Source of the DNA: Oscillospiraceae bacterium
GTDB lineage: Bacteria > Bacillota_A > Clostridia > Oscillospirales > Oscillospiraceae
DNA length: 14,604 nucleotides
Direction of reading: 5' to 3'
Assembly: GCA_017381835.1 (NCBI GenBank)
Contig: JAFOBK010000180.1
Location: 1-14,604 of the forward strand
Notes under the pieces: generated by a model
What the model saw: the letters and a program-made list of their open reading frames with translations, nothing else
What the model was told of the DNA's origin: nothing
Database searches by the model: none
Shown here: positions 13,788 through 14,604 of the stretch, piece after piece
Numbering within the stretch: position 1 is the stretch's first letter
Layout: each line of letters starts with the position of its first letter
Made by a program: the position numbers and the translations under genes

Positions 13788-14604
13788 TCAGCCGATCTGA
13801 GTTACAGTACCGTTGCTGTAAGCAAAGTAGTACACAACACCGTTTGTGCCGACCACGCGAATGTCAAAGGCAGTGATTTCGCTGGTGCTGTCGAAGGTGG
13901 AGCCTTCGGTCCAGGTGCTGCCACCGTTGGTGGAGTAAGCAACAGATGCGACCTCAGTTCCCTCTGCGTTTACGGTAATTTTGGCGGTGTAGGTAGTCTT
14001 AGCGCTGGAGCCCCACCAGTTGCCAAAGCTGCCGCCCCACCAGTTATTGCCGGAGGAGTTGGAGGTGATTGCTACAGAGACATTGACCTTTACCGCAGGA
14101 TGGCACAGCTCACAGTTTGCGTCAGAGCAGGCAACCGTCTTCATATTGCCGCAGTTGACACAGGTGAATACATGGGCACCGTTTTCAGAAACGGGGTTGC
14201 CATAGACATGCTCACCGCTGACTTCCTGATAGAATTTTGCGTTTGCTCCGGTACTGGAGGTAGAAGCAGCAATGCTGCCGCCGGATGCCACCAGATAGTA
14301 AGTCTGGTTTCTGGAACCCCACCAGTTGCCGAACCAATTGTTAGAGGATCCGCCTTCCACAGTAGTGCTGAATTGATTGCCGGAATAGGTCCAGGTAAAG
14401 GCATTGGAGCGGTTGGTCAGAGTCTTGTTCTCCAGAGCCAGGTAGGTGCCGTCAGCAGCCTGGATGGTCCAGCCACCGCTGACCTGAGTAAAGGTGTAGG
14501 TGCCAACCTGATTACCACCCAAGGACAGAACATAGGTTTCACCGGAAGTCAGGGACTTTTCAGCCAAGTAGACGCATTCGCCTTCAGGCTCTACGGGGAT
14601 CTCA
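13788..14604 (-). CDS. Second surface-type protein, C-terminal fragment with Cys cluster and Trp-rich motifs
   Basis: The 271 residues seen are the C-terminus; the frame stays open to the window edge, and a possible TTG start at 14567 is inside a module, so the gene continues beyond. Residues 13-130 form a beta-rich module opening with LAEKSLTSGETYVLSL and ending AKFYQEV. This resembles the LVSGEQYLIVF and FAQGESYVITL modules of the large protein at 8427-12989. NWFGNWWG (89-96) and NNWWGGSFGNWWG (186-197) echo GNWWNSW of that protein. A Cys segment (148-167, CVNC...C...CELC, preceded by HVF) resembles one of its zinc-ribbon-like repeats in degenerate form. The last part (172-271) is a beta-sandwich-like domain (AYSTNGGSTWTEG, FDIRVVGTNG). 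No sortase or membrane anchor is seen at the C-terminus. Function unknown; probably a paralogue with a related extracellular role. Confidence 0.8.
   Translation of the reverse strand, partial: EIPVEPEGECVYLAEKSLTSGETYVLSLGGNQVGTYTFTQVSGGWTIQAADGTYLALENKTLTNRSNAFTWTYSGNQFSTTVEGGSSNNWFGNWWGSRNQTYYLVASGGSIAASTSSTGANAKFYQEVSGEHVYGNPVSENGAHVFTCVNCGNMKTVACSDANCELCHPAVKVNVSVAITSNSSGNNWWGGSFGNWWGSSAKTTYTAKITVNAEGTEVASVAYSTNGGSTWTEGSTFDSTSEITAFDIRVVGTNGVVYYFAYSNGTVTQIG

Noticed and set aside
14100..14118. CELCH in the second surface protein as a cytochrome c haem site
   Set aside because: A single CxxCH inside a cluster of other Cys pairs and next to a zinc-ribbon-like segment; nothing else suggests a cytochrome.

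Overview
The window looks like chromosomal DNA of a Gram-positive Firmicute, probably class Clostridia (Oscillospiraceae-like gut anaerobe). The basis is strong AGGAGG-type ribosome binding sites, sigma-A-like promoters, intrinsic terminators after nearly every transcription unit, a DUF1292 protein, a MocR-type regulator, and a very large secreted protein with tandem Gly-His/Cys-x-x-Cys repeats. The taxonomic call is inference. No rRNA, tRNA, CRISPR array, phage gene or intact transposase was found.

Left part (1-5567). The window opens inside the aminotransferase domain of a MocR-family regulator (+). A 325-base non-coding block of degenerate repeats follows. Then come four minus-strand genes, read right to left: a glutamate/dicarboxylate:Na+ (or H+) symporter (4251-5480), xylulokinase (2649-4133), a DUF1292 protein (2302-2592) and a LacI-family regulator (1106-2119). 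Terminators separate the symporter from xylulokinase and DUF1292 from lacI. Xylulokinase and DUF1292 probably share a transcript. The lacI promoter carries an operator-like sequence exactly in its -35/-10 spacer, and an identical copy lies 83 bases upstream, suggesting autoregulation.

Middle (5680-8090). Two plus-strand genes: an NSS-family Na+-coupled amino-acid transporter (5820-7235) and a TetR-family regulator (7469-8041), each with its own promoter and terminator. A link between them is plausible but unproven.

Right part (8091-14604). Two minus-strand genes for secreted, Cys- and Trp-motif-rich surface-type proteins. The first (8427-12989, 1520 aa) has a signal peptide, a calcineurin-like metallophosphoesterase domain, several beta-rich modules, about 13 tandem CxxC repeats of about 37 residues (zinc-ribbon-like) and a C-terminal module. 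It has no LPxTG, SLH or other recognisable anchor. The second (13788 to the window edge) is truncated and shares the module type and the NWWG-like Trp motif. A perfect 36-bp direct repeat lies downstream of both genes and brackets the first one as a 5.4-kb unit that homologous recombination could delete. The first gene's promoter overlaps a palindrome whose 11-base core matches the classical tet operator, and a TetR-family gene lies on the far side of the big gene. This surface-protein cassette, with its repeats and regulator, is the most interesting part of the window.
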